Of a DNA stretch of 64,000 nucleotides, positions 21,213 to 30,800 are shown in pieces. The position numbers and the translations under genes were made by a program. Each line of letters begins with the position of its first letter. The stretch's first letter is position 1. Source of the stretch: Rhizomys pruinosus (lineage: Eukaryota; Chordata; Mammalia; Rodentia; Spalacidae). A model generated the notes under the pieces. It was given only the letters and a program-made list of their open reading frames with translations, made no database searches and was not told the origin of the DNA. The stretch spans positions 4,052,993 to 4,116,992 of the forward strand of contig VZQC01007982.1 in the NCBI GenBank assembly GCA_009823505.1, in the 5' to 3' direction.

Positions 21213-21304
21213 TACTGGTTTTAGACCTATTTGGATTTCCTCTTTCTTCACGGTTTAGTATGGTTTATGTCTCTAGGAATTTGTTTTCATCTAGGTCATA
21301 AACA

Positions 21305-21476
21305 TTGCTATTCATATGTAGCTTTTTTAATTTAAAATTTTTATTTTTGATATTTTTATACATAAGTCCTGTATTTACAACATTTCCATTCCTTGTTCCC
21401 CTTCTTATTCCTCCCACCTTCCACACTTTCTTTAAATATCCTGACCTCCTCTTTAATTATTATCTTTATGTTTGTT

Positions 21477-21518
<42 letters not shown>

Positions 21519-21556
21519 AACAACCTACTGAGTCTATATTTAGTGGTGCTAATATG
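21305..21556 (-). mobile_element. L1 3' UTR-like segment, antisense, with TG microsatellite
   Basis: T-rich, then ...cctcctctttaattattatc, a TG tract, then gaacaacctactgagtctat. This layout is familiar from rodent L1 3' UTRs read in antisense. Confidence 0.55.
21479..21516. repeat. (TG)n microsatellite
   Basis: About 18 uninterrupted TG units inside the L1 3' UTR-like segment. Confidence 0.95.
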
Positions 21557-21603
21557 CAAAAGCAGCCAGTGCTCTGAACTGCTGAGCCATCTCTCCAGTC
21601 TGA
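21557..21603 (-). mobile_element. tRNA-type SINE head fragment, antisense
   Basis: agcagccagtgctctgaactgctgagccatctctccag, the complement of a B2/B3 head, without a body. Confidence 0.7.
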
Positions 21604-21634
21604 CTTTTGTCATTTTTAAATTTAAAAAACATTT

Positions 21635-21825
21635 ATTTATTTAGTCTGCATGCATGATGGCTAGAGACTGCCATGGCAGGTGTGTGGAAGGCAGAAGACA
21701 ACCTGTGGGAACTGGGTTTTTTCCTTCTACCATGCAGGGACTCTGAGGATCCAAGTCAGATCGTCAGGCTCGATGTCAGTCAATCTGGTTTACCTTGAGC
21801 CATCTTGTTGGCTCTGACTTGGCCA
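21635..21825 (-). mobile_element. B3 SINE, antisense
   Basis: tttatttagtctgcatgcatg, gtgtggaaggcagaagacaacctg, ctaccatgcagg, gtcagatcgtcaggctcgatg and gagccatcttgttggct fit the B3 family. Confidence 0.75.
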
Positions 21826-22759
21826 TTTTTATATTTGTTTTCTATATGCTTTGTAGGTTTGCCTTTGTGTTCCTTATATCCTAGATTAATCTCTTTTGTG
21901 TTGAGTTGATTGATTTTGCAATGAAACATTTAAATTCCCTTTTCTGTAGCTGTTTTAATAGAGGCTACTTCAGGGATTAAAAACTCTAGTGAAAGTTCAA
22001 TAACGTTCCAAACTCTGCCCCTCTAACAATTATTTCCATTGCTTTTGATTGTAGATGGTATAAGTTACATCTTTATATGTTGTCTGTCCCAAATCATAAA
22101 CTAATAATTCTTTTAAATGTGTTCCTCTCTGAAATTAACAGATTTGTAGATAAGTTGCAACAGTGGTGGATTTCATACTCTTTGTGTTTAAACAATGTCT
22201 TGGTTTCTTGAATTATGTAGAAATCAAAATTTTCAGTTACAAATAGAAAGTATTGGCTTTTATAATGATCTGGGGATTCATCTTCATTGAGATCTTTCTA
22301 CATACAGCCTGTAGTTACTATCTGTTCTCCTTTTCTTTCATCCTTTACAGTTTCCTTGAGTATCTCTTTCTTGGAAGGTCTTACTTTTTGTTTATTCAGG
22401 AATGTCTTGAAAGATGGTTTCCTAAGAGATGGGATTCTTGGTTGACAATTTTTTTTCTTTTGTTTTGTTGGCCAGTTTTTTTTTTTTTTTTAATTTTTTA
22501 GTACTTTGAGCACACTGTCTTTTGTCCGCTAAAGTTTCTGATGGGAATCTGTGAGTAATCTTAAAAGAATTCTTTACCTGATACTGTTTCATTCTTGCTG
22601 GTTACAATATTTTTCTCTTTATCTTTCAAAAGTCTGATTATAATATGTTGTCTGCATTTCTCTTTGATTTCCTCTTACTTGAAATTTTATAAGTTTATCA
22701 GATGGTTATGCTTGTGTCTTTTATAATATTTTGGAAATTTGTGGGCATTGATTTTATTT

Positions 22760-23335
22760 TTGTGGTGCTGGTATTGAACCAAAGGTCTCATGCATGCTGG
22801 GTGGTATCACTGAGCTGTGTCCCCACCCTCATCATGCATGCTGGGTGGGTGACACTGAGCTGTGTCCCCACCCTCATCATTCATGCTGGGTGGGTGTCAC
22901 TGAGCTGTGTTCCCACCCTCATCATGCATGCTGGGTGGGTGACACTGAGCTGTGTCCCCACCCTCATCATGCATGCTGGGTGGGTGTCACTGAGTTGTGT
23001 CCCCACCCTCATCATGCGTGCTGGGTGGGTGACACTGAGCTGTGTCCCCACCCTCATCATGCGTGCTGGGTGGGTGACAGTGAGCTGTGTCCCCACCCTC
23101 ATCATACGTGCTGGGTGGGTGTCACTGAGCTGTGTCCTCACCCTCATCATGCGTGCTGGGTGGGTCTCACTGAGCTGTGTCCCCACCCTCATCATGCTTG
23201 CTGGGTGGGTGACACTGAGTTGTGTCCCCACCCTCATCATGCATGCTGGGTGGGTGTCACTGAGCTGTGTCCCCACCCTCATCATGCATGCTGGGTGGGT
23301 GTCACTGAAATGTGTCCCCACCCTCATCATTTCTT
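22760..23335 (-). mobile_element. ID/B4-type SINE with an expanded promoter end
   Basis: On the minus strand, ggttcaatacc (22770-22780) matches a pol III B box and acagctcagtga (22807-22818) an A box, with the roughly 30-40-base spacing of tRNA-derived SINEs. The A-box end is amplified into the 45-bp array that follows. Confidence 0.65.
22795..23330. repeat. 45-bp minisatellite, ~12 units
   Basis: The unit reads gctgggtgggtgacactgag, then ctgtgtccccaccctcatca, then tgcat. The period is exactly 45 bases, so all frames stay open and make spurious 150-210-codon frames on both strands. Variation is mostly gacac/gtcac and gcatg/gcgtg, with about 1-3 changes per unit. Each unit repeats the A-box-like motif on the minus strand. 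Confidence 0.95.
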
Positions 23336-23765
23336 GAAATAGGGTCTCTTTTCTCTCTCTTTGGCATGGTTACAGTGCATATGTTCATCCATTGGATTGT
23401 TTCCATTGGATTGTGTCCTATAGGCTCTTAAGGTTTCTTCATTTTCTTCTTCACACTTGATCATGTCATAGTCCAATCTTTGAGCTTGTTGATGATTTCT
23501 TTTGCCTGATCAAATCTGCTTTTGAGTCCTTCTAGTGAATATTTCATTATAATTATAGGTTTTAGCTCTAGAATTTTTTTAAACTTCTTTTTAGATTTTT
23601 CTTTCAGCTCCAGATTTTTTAAACTTCTTTTTAGATTTTCTCTTTGTTGATATTTCTGTCTTGCTGATATATCATTTCTTCATACTTTCTTTTGGTTCTG
23701 CTATCAAGTCTTTCATAAAGGACAATATTTATTTGTTTATTCTTTCAAATGAATCCACATATTTT

Positions 23766-23767
<2 letters not shown>

Positions 23768-23835
<68 letters not shown>

Positions 23836-23841
23836 TGTGTG
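23768..23841. repeat. Compound (TC)n-(TG)n microsatellite
   Basis: About 24 TC units followed directly by about 11 TG units. The open frames crossing it are artefacts. Confidence 0.95.
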
Positions 23842-24060
23842 TTTCATTGAAAATCAGACATTTGAGTCTAATTTTGTGACTTTGGAAATCAGATTCTCCT
23901 TTCATCAGTGTTTGATGTTTTTGTTGCTGTTGTTATTATTCATGCTGTTTCTGTCCAAATGGGTGTCAGTATCTTTTCTCTTCTACACCTGCACCTTTCC
24001 TTGGGTATATACAATTGTAATTTTTTTCTTGTTTGTGGAGTTGTTTTTAAACATTTAGTC

Positions 24061-24510
24061 TTTAATGTCTTGTTCCAAAAAGAGGAGAAAGAGCAAAGTG
24101 AAGGAATGGAGGAAAATATGCTGATCCTCTTCAGTTCCCTGGAGTCACTTCAGCAAGAGTGAGAGCTTGAGTGGTTGGGTGGAACAGGGCAACAGCAGTG
24201 GTAGGAAGCTAGCCTCTTTCCCTACTGTACCCCTGTTACCAAAGGCAGCAGTGAGTAATTGGAACACACATTTCAGATATATGCAGGGCAGGATCTTTTC
24301 TCTCCATCCTGTTTTCTGACAGCAAGGTGCTCCAGGAACATGTACATAGCTGCCTGCCAGGGACCTGGGATGAGGGAAGGTAGGAAGCCGATATGAATCT
24401 GTGTAGGGTTCTGCCCCTGCAATTGCCCTGTGTGTGGCAAGAGAGATCCTGGTGTTTCCTATTCTTCCATCTTTGCTGAATTATCTATAAGTATATTTTA
24501 TTACTTATAT
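24061..24510. other. Unique intronic sequence
   Basis: No repeat or gene recognised. Slightly GC-richer than its surroundings. Confidence 0.5.
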
Positions 24511-25255
24511 ATATTTTTTAATTTTTTTAATTGATGCTTTGTGTATTTCATACATCATTTTCCAATTCAGTTCAGGCATATATCTCTTACTTATACATTT
24601 TTTAATGTACTTTTTGAGACTCTCTTAGTTCAATACACTGCATTTGGATAATTTCTACCCCTTTCTTTCCCCTCCAGCTTCTCCTATGCCCTTTTCCTGG
24701 CACATTCTTCACTCGGTTTCATTTCCACACACAGATACACAAACCTAAGGAGTCCGGTTAGTGCTGCCTGTAATGTACATGGGTCTAGTGTTGGAACTCT
24801 TAGGCTCAGATTTATCACAGGGTTCATCCCTGAAGAAAATTGACCCCTACCCCAGTCAGCAGCCATTGACTGTCTGGAACCTTTCATCTAAGGGTGAGGT
24901 CTTATGTGAGCCTTTCTCTGTCCATGTTGGCTTATAAACTGGTATGGTCTTGTTCAGGTCTTATGCAGGCAATCTGATTGTTAGAGTTCATAGATACAAC
25001 ATCCCTGTCCTGTCCAGAAGACAGTATCTCACAGCGGTCTTCCTAGTCCTCTGGCTCTTAAAAACTGTATTACCTCTCTTCCTCAATGTTTTCTGAACCT
25101 TGGGGAAAGGGGTTATGTTATAGATGTGTCATTTGGGGCCGGACTCTCTGCAGTTATGTTGACCAGTTGTGGTTCTTTGTAATAGTTTCTGCTGCAGAAA
25201 GAAGGTTCTTTGAGGTTATACTTACTGAGAAAGCACAGTAATCTTTAAGTGCATT
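24511..25255 (-). mobile_element. L1 3' UTR, antisense, old rodent type
   Basis: Begins with the complement of an L1 tail (attgatgctttgtgtatttcat, as at 28440-28480 in the other orientation), followed by long 3' UTR-like sequence containing cacagatacacaaacctaagg, gtacatgggtctag and gtctcagcggtcttcc-type segments. The far boundary is approximate. Confidence 0.65.
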
Positions 25256-25789
25256 TAATGAGTTGAGCGCCTCCCTAAAAAGGACCAAAAGTAATGAACA
25301 GAGGATTCCATGCCATCTGAATGAAGTATTGAAGTATATACTTCAATTTTACTCTTCCCTAAGTAGATTTAAGCACAGTTACAGTTGTGCTCTACTCTGG
25401 TTCTCTTAGATTGCATAACTGTTTTTGCATTTTGCATTTCCTGTAGCTGCTGAACAAATTAGAGTGGCTTATAGTCTTTTTGAGTTTAAGTCTACTAAAG
25501 AACAATGGATTCATTCTTTCCATTGTTAAAGCCTTGCATCTGTTTTAAGGGATGAAGGAATGGGGAAGATGGAAAAGCTTTCTGTTAGGTTCCATTTTAA
25601 GTCTTACCCCTCCCTGCCTTTTTACTTTTGTCTAGCCATTTGTAAAATGAAAGAATTAGGTCATAGATTTGTATGTATGAATTATTGTGCAAAGTTTTGC
25701 CTTATTTAGAGCAAAAGGCCCGTGTTTTTAGGTAGGCACAGAGGTGTCCAGATCCTAGCTAATCCTTCTCCCTGACCACATGCAGGGTT
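25256..25789. other. Unique intronic sequence
   Basis: Nothing recognised. It contains gaagtattgaagtatatacttcaatttt (25324-25351), whose gaagtatatacttc core is a small palindrome. Confidence 0.5.
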
Positions 25790-25803
25790 AAGAACCACTG
25801 TAA

Positions 25804-25945
25804 CACATGCCTTTAATCCCAGCACTCAGGAGGTAGAGGCAGGCAGATCTCTGTGTGTTCAAGCTCCAGGCCCGCTAGGACTAAAGGGAGATCCTGTCTC
25901 AAATAGACCAAAAAAAAAAAAAAAAAAAAGAAAGAAAAAAAGGAA
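25804..25945 (+). mobile_element. B1 SINE, sense, 5'-truncated
   Basis: Starts at cacatgcctttaatcccagc and ends in an A-rich tail. It is flanked by the perfect 14-bp duplication aagaaccactgtaa at 25790-25803 and 25946-25959, so it was already truncated when it inserted. Confidence 0.92.
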
Positions 25946-25959
25946 AAGAACCACTGTAA

Positions 25960-26623
25960 GACCCAATAGTTTGCATGAAGGCTGTATTTTTTATGAAGTT
26001 TTATAGAGAAATTTGGCATGTAATGTTCCTGTCAGAAGTTTACATGATTATGACCAGACTCTCTGATGATACAACATACCTGCATATACACATGCCAACA
26101 CACATGCACATGCATGCAAGCACATATGCACACACACACACACACTTTTTGAGACACAGTGTCATTATATGCTCTGGACTGGCCTGGAATGTATTTGCTC
26201 AGGCTCAGTGTGAACTGTAACCTCTTGCCTTAGCCCATCAATAATTGGGATTGCAGGGATGGGATACCATGGTAAGACACATGTATATTTAAAGAAAAAC
26301 ATGAGGCTCTAAAATATTTATGCAGTATCTCTTCACTATTCCTTTCCTTCAAACTCTTCTGATGTGTGCATGCTGGGTTTTTTTGCATTTATTTCTCTTA
26401 ATTTCTTTTTCATTTTAATTTATATAGCTTTGCTTCCTATATATGTTTATAGTATCTTTAATTATCTCATCACTTGAGGCTGGGTCCTCACTGTTTGGAA
26501 TTCTGTAACACCATGTATGGCATTTATAAACATCAAATGCTTAATAAATATCAGTCATACTTTGGTAAAGATGGTCTGTGTAAAACTGAAGATTTGAGTC
26601 TTCATATATAATTGCATCTACCT
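25960..26623. other. Intronic sequence with CA repeat and old B1-like piece
   Basis: A short CA tract at about 26127-26146 is followed by gagacacagtgtcattatatgc ... ggactggcctggaatg (26150-26260), a decayed antisense 7SL-type SINE. The rest is unique. Confidence 0.5.
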
Positions 26624-26836
26624 CTTTAAAAATTTTTTTTATTATTTTTTTATGTGCACAAATATATTGCCTGCATGCATGTAAGTGCATCCAGAGGAGG
26701 TCAGAAGAGGGCTTTAGATACCTTCAAACTAGAGTTATAGGTAGTTGTTAGCCACCATATGGGTGCTGGGAATTGAACCCGGGCCCTTTGCAAGAGCAGT
26801 CAGTGCTCTTAACCACTGAGCCATTTCTCGAGCCCC
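26624..26836 (-). mobile_element. B2 SINE, antisense, older
   Basis: tgcctgcatgcatgtaagtgc, gaggtcagaagagggc, ccatatgggtgctggg, gcagtcagtgctcttaacc, gagccatttctcgagcccc. It sits 224 bases before the first EXOC4 exon. Confidence 0.88.
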
Positions 26837-27028
26837 CTACCTGTTATTACTAACCAATAAGTATGATTTGAAGACATGAATACTTTTTTTGTAACTTTTG
26901 CATATTACTGTGTAAATTAATTTAACAGAAAGCTTCTGTAATTTGTTTAGGGGGAGTAACCAAAGCAATGACTGCTTTAATTAGTCTGCTGTGCATTTGA
27001 ATTTAATAGTAGAAACTCCTACTGCTAC

Positions 27029-27060
27029 TGTTTTGTTTTGTTCCCCCCCCCCTTTGGCAG
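27029..27060 (+). promoter_or_regulatory. EXOC4: Polypyrimidine tract and 3' splice site of the EXOC4 exon
   Basis: ctgttttgttttgttc followed by a 12-C run, then tttggcag. The C run is an unusual polypyrimidine tract and a likely length-variable site. Confidence 0.85.
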
Positions 27061-27304
27061 TGAGAGAGAACAGCCTGCAGGACATCAAGGAGGACCTGGA
27101 ATTGGATCCAGAGGAGAACAGCACCCTTTTCATGGGTATCCTTATCAAGGGGCTAGCCAAACTGAAAAAGATCCCAGAGACAGTTAAGGCCATCAAAGAA
27201 CGCTTGGAGCAAGAGCTGAAGCAGATTGTGAAACGGTCAACCACTCAGGTGGCTGACAGTGGCTACCAGAGGGGAGAGAATCTTACTGTGGAGAACCAGC
27301 CCAG
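27061..27304 (+). CDS. EXOC4: EXOC4 (SEC8) internal coding exon, upstream of two
   Basis: This is an internal exon of exocyst complex component 4 (Sec8), a subunit of the octameric exocyst that tethers secretory vesicles to the plasma membrane before SNARE fusion. The reading frame is open for 244 nt and encodes about 81 residues, starting [20 protein letters not shown] and ending with the conserved NQPR. I recognise it as the central helical part of Sec8, roughly residues 260-340 of about 974; those numbers are from memory. A pyrimidine-rich tract with a long C run and a CAG acceptor end at 27060; the donor is CCAG|GTAGGT. The exon enters with two bases completing a split codon and leaves with AG of a split Arg codon, which the exon at 44245 completes. 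No stop or frameshift is seen. The [20 protein letters not shown] stretch is acidic, then basic and amphipathic. The start codon and N-terminal domain lie upstream of the window. Confidence 0.96.
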
Positions 27305-28105
27305 GTAGGTGGGGTGTAGTTGTGGTTTTGGTATCTCTATTTATTGTACATTTTCTAGGGTGGAGAGTAAATAATTTTGGTTGTTGTTATATTCTTGAAT
27401 GTGGGATACTGCATTCCATACAAACTCAGGCATTAGTCTGTCTTGTGTTGATGGTGTAAAAATTTAGACATATTGTCCATATTCACATGCACTGAATGAG
27501 AGATATACACATATACATAATGAAGATTTATGTTCAGGCATATTGAGTGAATAAAGAAATGACAAGGGAGAATGTAGCAGTTGTTGAACATGTGTTGGTT
27601 ACCAAGCAGTTGTTAGGCAATTTATGTATATTATCTCATTTAGATCTCTCTAATGCTCTGTGAGCTACCATATCTTATAGTAGGAGATCTGAGACACAAT
27701 TGAAGTATTTAGCTCAAGCTTATGCAACTGGAGGCTGGTCTTGGAATTGAGTGCAAGCCTGTTTGAGTCTGAGCTCTGTGGGGTTTTTTTTTTTTTTTTT
27801 TTTTTTTTTTGGCTCTTGCTTTCCTTTTTATCATGTGGTGATATTTGCCAATAGGTAAATACTAGAAATTCCTAAATTTGCTCAAAATATAACTAGTATT
27901 TGAATTTCAAAATATTTGTTTCATAAGGAGAAAATTATGTTCAGATCCCAAGCCTGTGACTATTATACATAGGGAGAATATGTTTGTTAAATTATATTTT
28001 AGGGAACAGTAGTCCAATACTGTCAGACAGTATTTGAATTTGGAATTTCCCTGAAAATCAGACTTACTACATAGGGATTTCTTTCATCCTTCCCCCTTCT
28101 GTGTC
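27305..28105. other. Unique intronic sequence with a long poly(T)
   Basis: A run of about 29 T at 27783-27811 has no adjacent recognisable SINE. The rest looks unique. Confidence 0.55.
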
Positions 28106-28505
28106 AAAATATGAATCCCTCAACATGTTTTGGAATTGACCTATAGTTTATTGTCAGATGTCATAACTTTGGTATATGTGTGCCATGTATGTAGGCATAT
28201 TTTGGAGTGATACGCATTGGAAGGAACAACAACAGCAGCAGCAGCAGCAACAACAACAATGAGGACAACAACAAAAGACTGGGTCAGGGAATTGACTGAA
28301 ATGTTAAATTTCTGCCTAAAACAGTAAACTTCGGCACTGAGTAATTTAAAGAAACAAAAGACTGAGGAAAACATGAAGGACATGTAGGGGAGAATGCATG
28401 AGCTCTGGCAGTGTGGGGGGTAAGAAGGGGAAATTGATCTAAATTTGAATAAGAAATGTATGAAATACACAAAGCTTCAATAAAAATTAAATTAAAAGAA
28501 TAAAA
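28106..28505 (+). mobile_element. L1 3' UTR and tail, sense
   Basis: Aligns with the 3' UTR of the 7.6-14.0 kb L1 from about 13705 on (acatnttttggaattnac, cagatgtcataacttt, aagactgggtcaggga, gacatgtaggggagaatgcatga). It ends cttcaataaaaattaaatt. It contains a CAR-repeat expansion (28229-28275) absent from the other copy. Confidence 0.85.
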
Positions 28506-29262
28506 AAGAAAAGAAAAAGCACTTCCAGAGTCAACATATATATACTGGGAATTCTGAGTCCCTTCAGAATATTTATACTGCTGTAGTTTCATTTTGATGC
28601 TGTAATACCATGTCAGTTTAGTCTTGTTTTAGAGGTTCTTTTTTACTGGATAAAAGAATGACCACATTCATTATTTTGTTTTATATTATGAGAAAAAAGT
28701 AGAATTTTCTCATTTGCTCATGTGCTCCTGGGAGATGATAACATATAAAGGCTATAATCTTATTAATATGCTATTAAGGAGATTCTACTGTTTTTATTTA
28801 ACACACATTATAAAACTGCATTAAAAAGAATTGAGAAGAAAGAATAGTAACTCAGCATAGACTTTCTCAGACATTTTAATATTTCAGAAAAACTGATATA
28901 TTCTGTTTATATGTTCAATATTCTTTTTGTATGTCTAAATAACACTAATTTTTATTCATGCAAAAGCCCTTCAAAAATAATTCTTTTATGAACTTCATTC
29001 AAAAATACTATGGTTGATGAAAGCAAACAAAACAAAACAAAACAAAACAAAAACATAAAAAAAATAAGTAACCCAAATATCTATCTCTCTCCTGCTAGAA
29101 TGAATCAGTGTTCAAGATTTATAGTACTTCCCTTATAGTGTTGTCTGTTTTAGAAGAGGTTGTGTGGTTATGTTTCTTAGAAAGTACATTGTGCACATGC
29201 ATTTCTATAGCAATATGTGTGTTTGTTATTGGTGCCTTCTTCAATTTCTGTGTTTTTCTTTT
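28506..29262. other. AT-rich intron with (AAAAC)n
   Basis: An AAAAC pentanucleotide tract at about 29027-29055. Otherwise unique. Confidence 0.6.
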
Positions 29263-29340
29263 TCCTTCCTTCCTTCCTTCCTTCCTTCCTTCCTTCCTTC
29301 CTTCCTTCCTTCCTTCCTTCCTTCCTTCCTTCCTTCCTTC
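29263..29340. repeat. (TTCC)n microsatellite
   Basis: About 19 nearly perfect TTCC units directly upstream of the T run of an antisense B1. It probably arose from that SINE's tail. Confidence 0.97.
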
Positions 29341-29492
29341 TTTTTTTTTTTTGGTCTTTTTGAGACAGGGTCTTCCTGTAGCTCCAGCTGGCCTGGAACT
29401 CGCTATGTAGACCTTGAACTCACAAAGATCCACCTGCCTCCTTGCCCCTCTCGAAGTGCTAAGGATAAAGGTTGGGCCCACCCCAACGCCCC
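29341..29492 (-). mobile_element. B1 SINE, antisense
   Basis: T run, ggtctttttgagacagggtc, then a body with a deletion around the second 'gaccaggctggc' and several indels near the head. Confidence 0.85.
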
Positions 29493-29975
29493 CTGCATTC
29501 TTTCCTCCTGAGTTTTTTTCAATCCTTACTCATGCTGGACGAAGCTTAGGGAACTGGTTTTGGAATTACAAACTTTTTTCTTTCGTTTCTTGGCCGCCAG
29601 GATTTCCATAAAGTCTCTGACTTCAGCCTATGCTTTTACTCTCACTTCCTGTTTTGCTACTTTGGTCCGGTATTACATCAGTCCCCCAGACAACGACTGG
29701 ACCTTTCCACCGGGAATGACATTACTTTACTATCTACTGTAAACCCTAACATCCGCACGAACGGGTGTCACACCGATTAGTACTTTCCTTTGCACGTCTT
29801 CGTTTCCCCCTGTAAATCCACTATTGTGCCTTTCCTAGCCGATTTCGCCTCTCTTTTTTCCCTCTTTTCCTCCTGCTTCAATTTGTGGGCTTTCCATCGT
29901 ACGAACCTTACCTGCCGTACGACGTAGGACCATGGGCTCCGCCTGTCGCTCTGGGACATTCCATGTGGCAAGTAG
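29493..29975. other. CpG-rich block of unknown origin
   Basis: In an otherwise AT-rich, CpG-poor intron this 480 bp keeps many CpGs (for example atccgcacgaacgg, tcgtacgaacc, ccgtacgacgtagg). The minus strand has a short Lys/Arg/Glu-rich frame (29777-29971). I do not recognise the sequence. Candidates are a recent retroelement interior, a regulatory CpG-rich element or an assembly insert. Confidence 0.5.
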
Positions 29976-30211
29976 GGTTTTTTTTTGTTTTGGGAGGGTG
30001 AAGGGAAGGCAGGAAGTATTGGATGTTAAGACGTGAACATATTATTCACCCTCCATTTTTTGTTTGTTGTCATAACAATCCCCAAGTTTATAAAACTTTC
30101 CCAGAATTCTAAAGTTTTAATGGCTAAATCCTTTATATCAAAAATAATTATGTATTCTAATATAATATAAATATATTAATAAATAAATATATTAATAAAG
30201 AATTAATATAA
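29976..30211. other. AT-rich intronic sequence
   Basis: G-poor sequence ending in short ataaatatattaataaa repeats just before a B1. Confidence 0.5.
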
Positions 30212-30390
30212 GCCGGGGTGGGTGTGTGACACACCTTTAAATCCTACGTCCTCGGGAGGAGAGGCAAGGCGGATCCTTTGTGAGTTCACAGGCCAGCCTG
30301 GTCCTAACAGAGTGAGGTTCCCATGCCAGCCCAAGCAACAGGAGCCCCTGTCCCGAAAAGACAAAAAAAAAAAAAAAAAAAAAAAAAAAG
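30212..30390 (+). mobile_element. B1 SINE, sense, with many small indels
   Basis: Recognisable by tttgtgagttc, ggccagcctggtc and ctgtcccgaaaagac plus a long A run, but carrying about a dozen one-base insertions while keeping CpGs. Such a pattern is more like sequence error than age. Confidence 0.85.
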
Positions 30391-30540
30391 ACTATTAATA
30401 TAGAATATTACAGAGAAAACAAACACAGGATAAGCAGGCCATCAGAAGATCAAAGATTAAATTCTTGGACTGGGATTCCAAATGACTGATAATTTTGAGT
30501 AGCTACTTTCTGATAGTTATAAGATGCCTTAATACTTCTT

Positions 30541-30785
30541 TTTTTTTATTAATTTTATTTATTTCTGTATGTGTATGAATGTACTGTCTGCATGCAAGTC
30601 TGTGCACCCGTGTCGTGCAGCGCCGCGGAGTTCAGAAGAGGGTCTTGGATTCCCCTGGAACTGGAGTTCTCCTGGAATTGGAGTTTCAGACGGTTCTCAG
30701 CCGCCATGTGGGTGCTGGGGATCGAACCCGGGTCCTCTGCAAGAGCAGTCGGCGCTCCCAACCGCCAGGTCATCTCTCCAGCCCC
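30541..30785 (-). mobile_element. B2 SINE, antisense, long form, young
   Basis: Flanked by the perfect 15-bp duplication gccttaatacttctt at 30526-30540 and 30786-30800. CpGs are intact (gtcgtgcagcgccgcgg) and the 17-bp internal duplication is present. Confidence 0.96.
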
Positions 30786-30800
30786 GCCTTAATACTTCTT

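Larger units (their letters stand above)
18060..24060 (-). mobile_element. Fossil mammalian L1, antisense, host to nested repeats
   Basis: Scattered blocks match old L1 on the minus strand: a 3' region at 18060-18395 and 20646-20790 (recognisable '...ttgattgcttctacattttagtgattgtc...' type), the RT region at about 20830-21010 and 21215-21300 (complement of RT sequence, 'gaattcaccgtgaagccatc'), and upstream ORF1/inter-ORF-like sequence at about 21830-22750 and 23335-23800. It is interrupted by B2, B1, B3 and ID/B4-type SINEs, two minisatellites and simple repeats. No frame survives. Assignment is from memory of L1M consensus sequence. Confidence 0.65.

Noticed and set aside
22702..23342. Frames of 211, 182 and 149 codons on both strands
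   Set aside because: The 45-bp unit is a multiple of three, so any stop-free unit stays open in every frame. No start context, no conservation, low complexity.
29119..29511. 120-codon frame with Lys/Glu/Gly/Arg repeats
   Set aside because: Produced by the (TTCC)n tract joined to an antisense B1.
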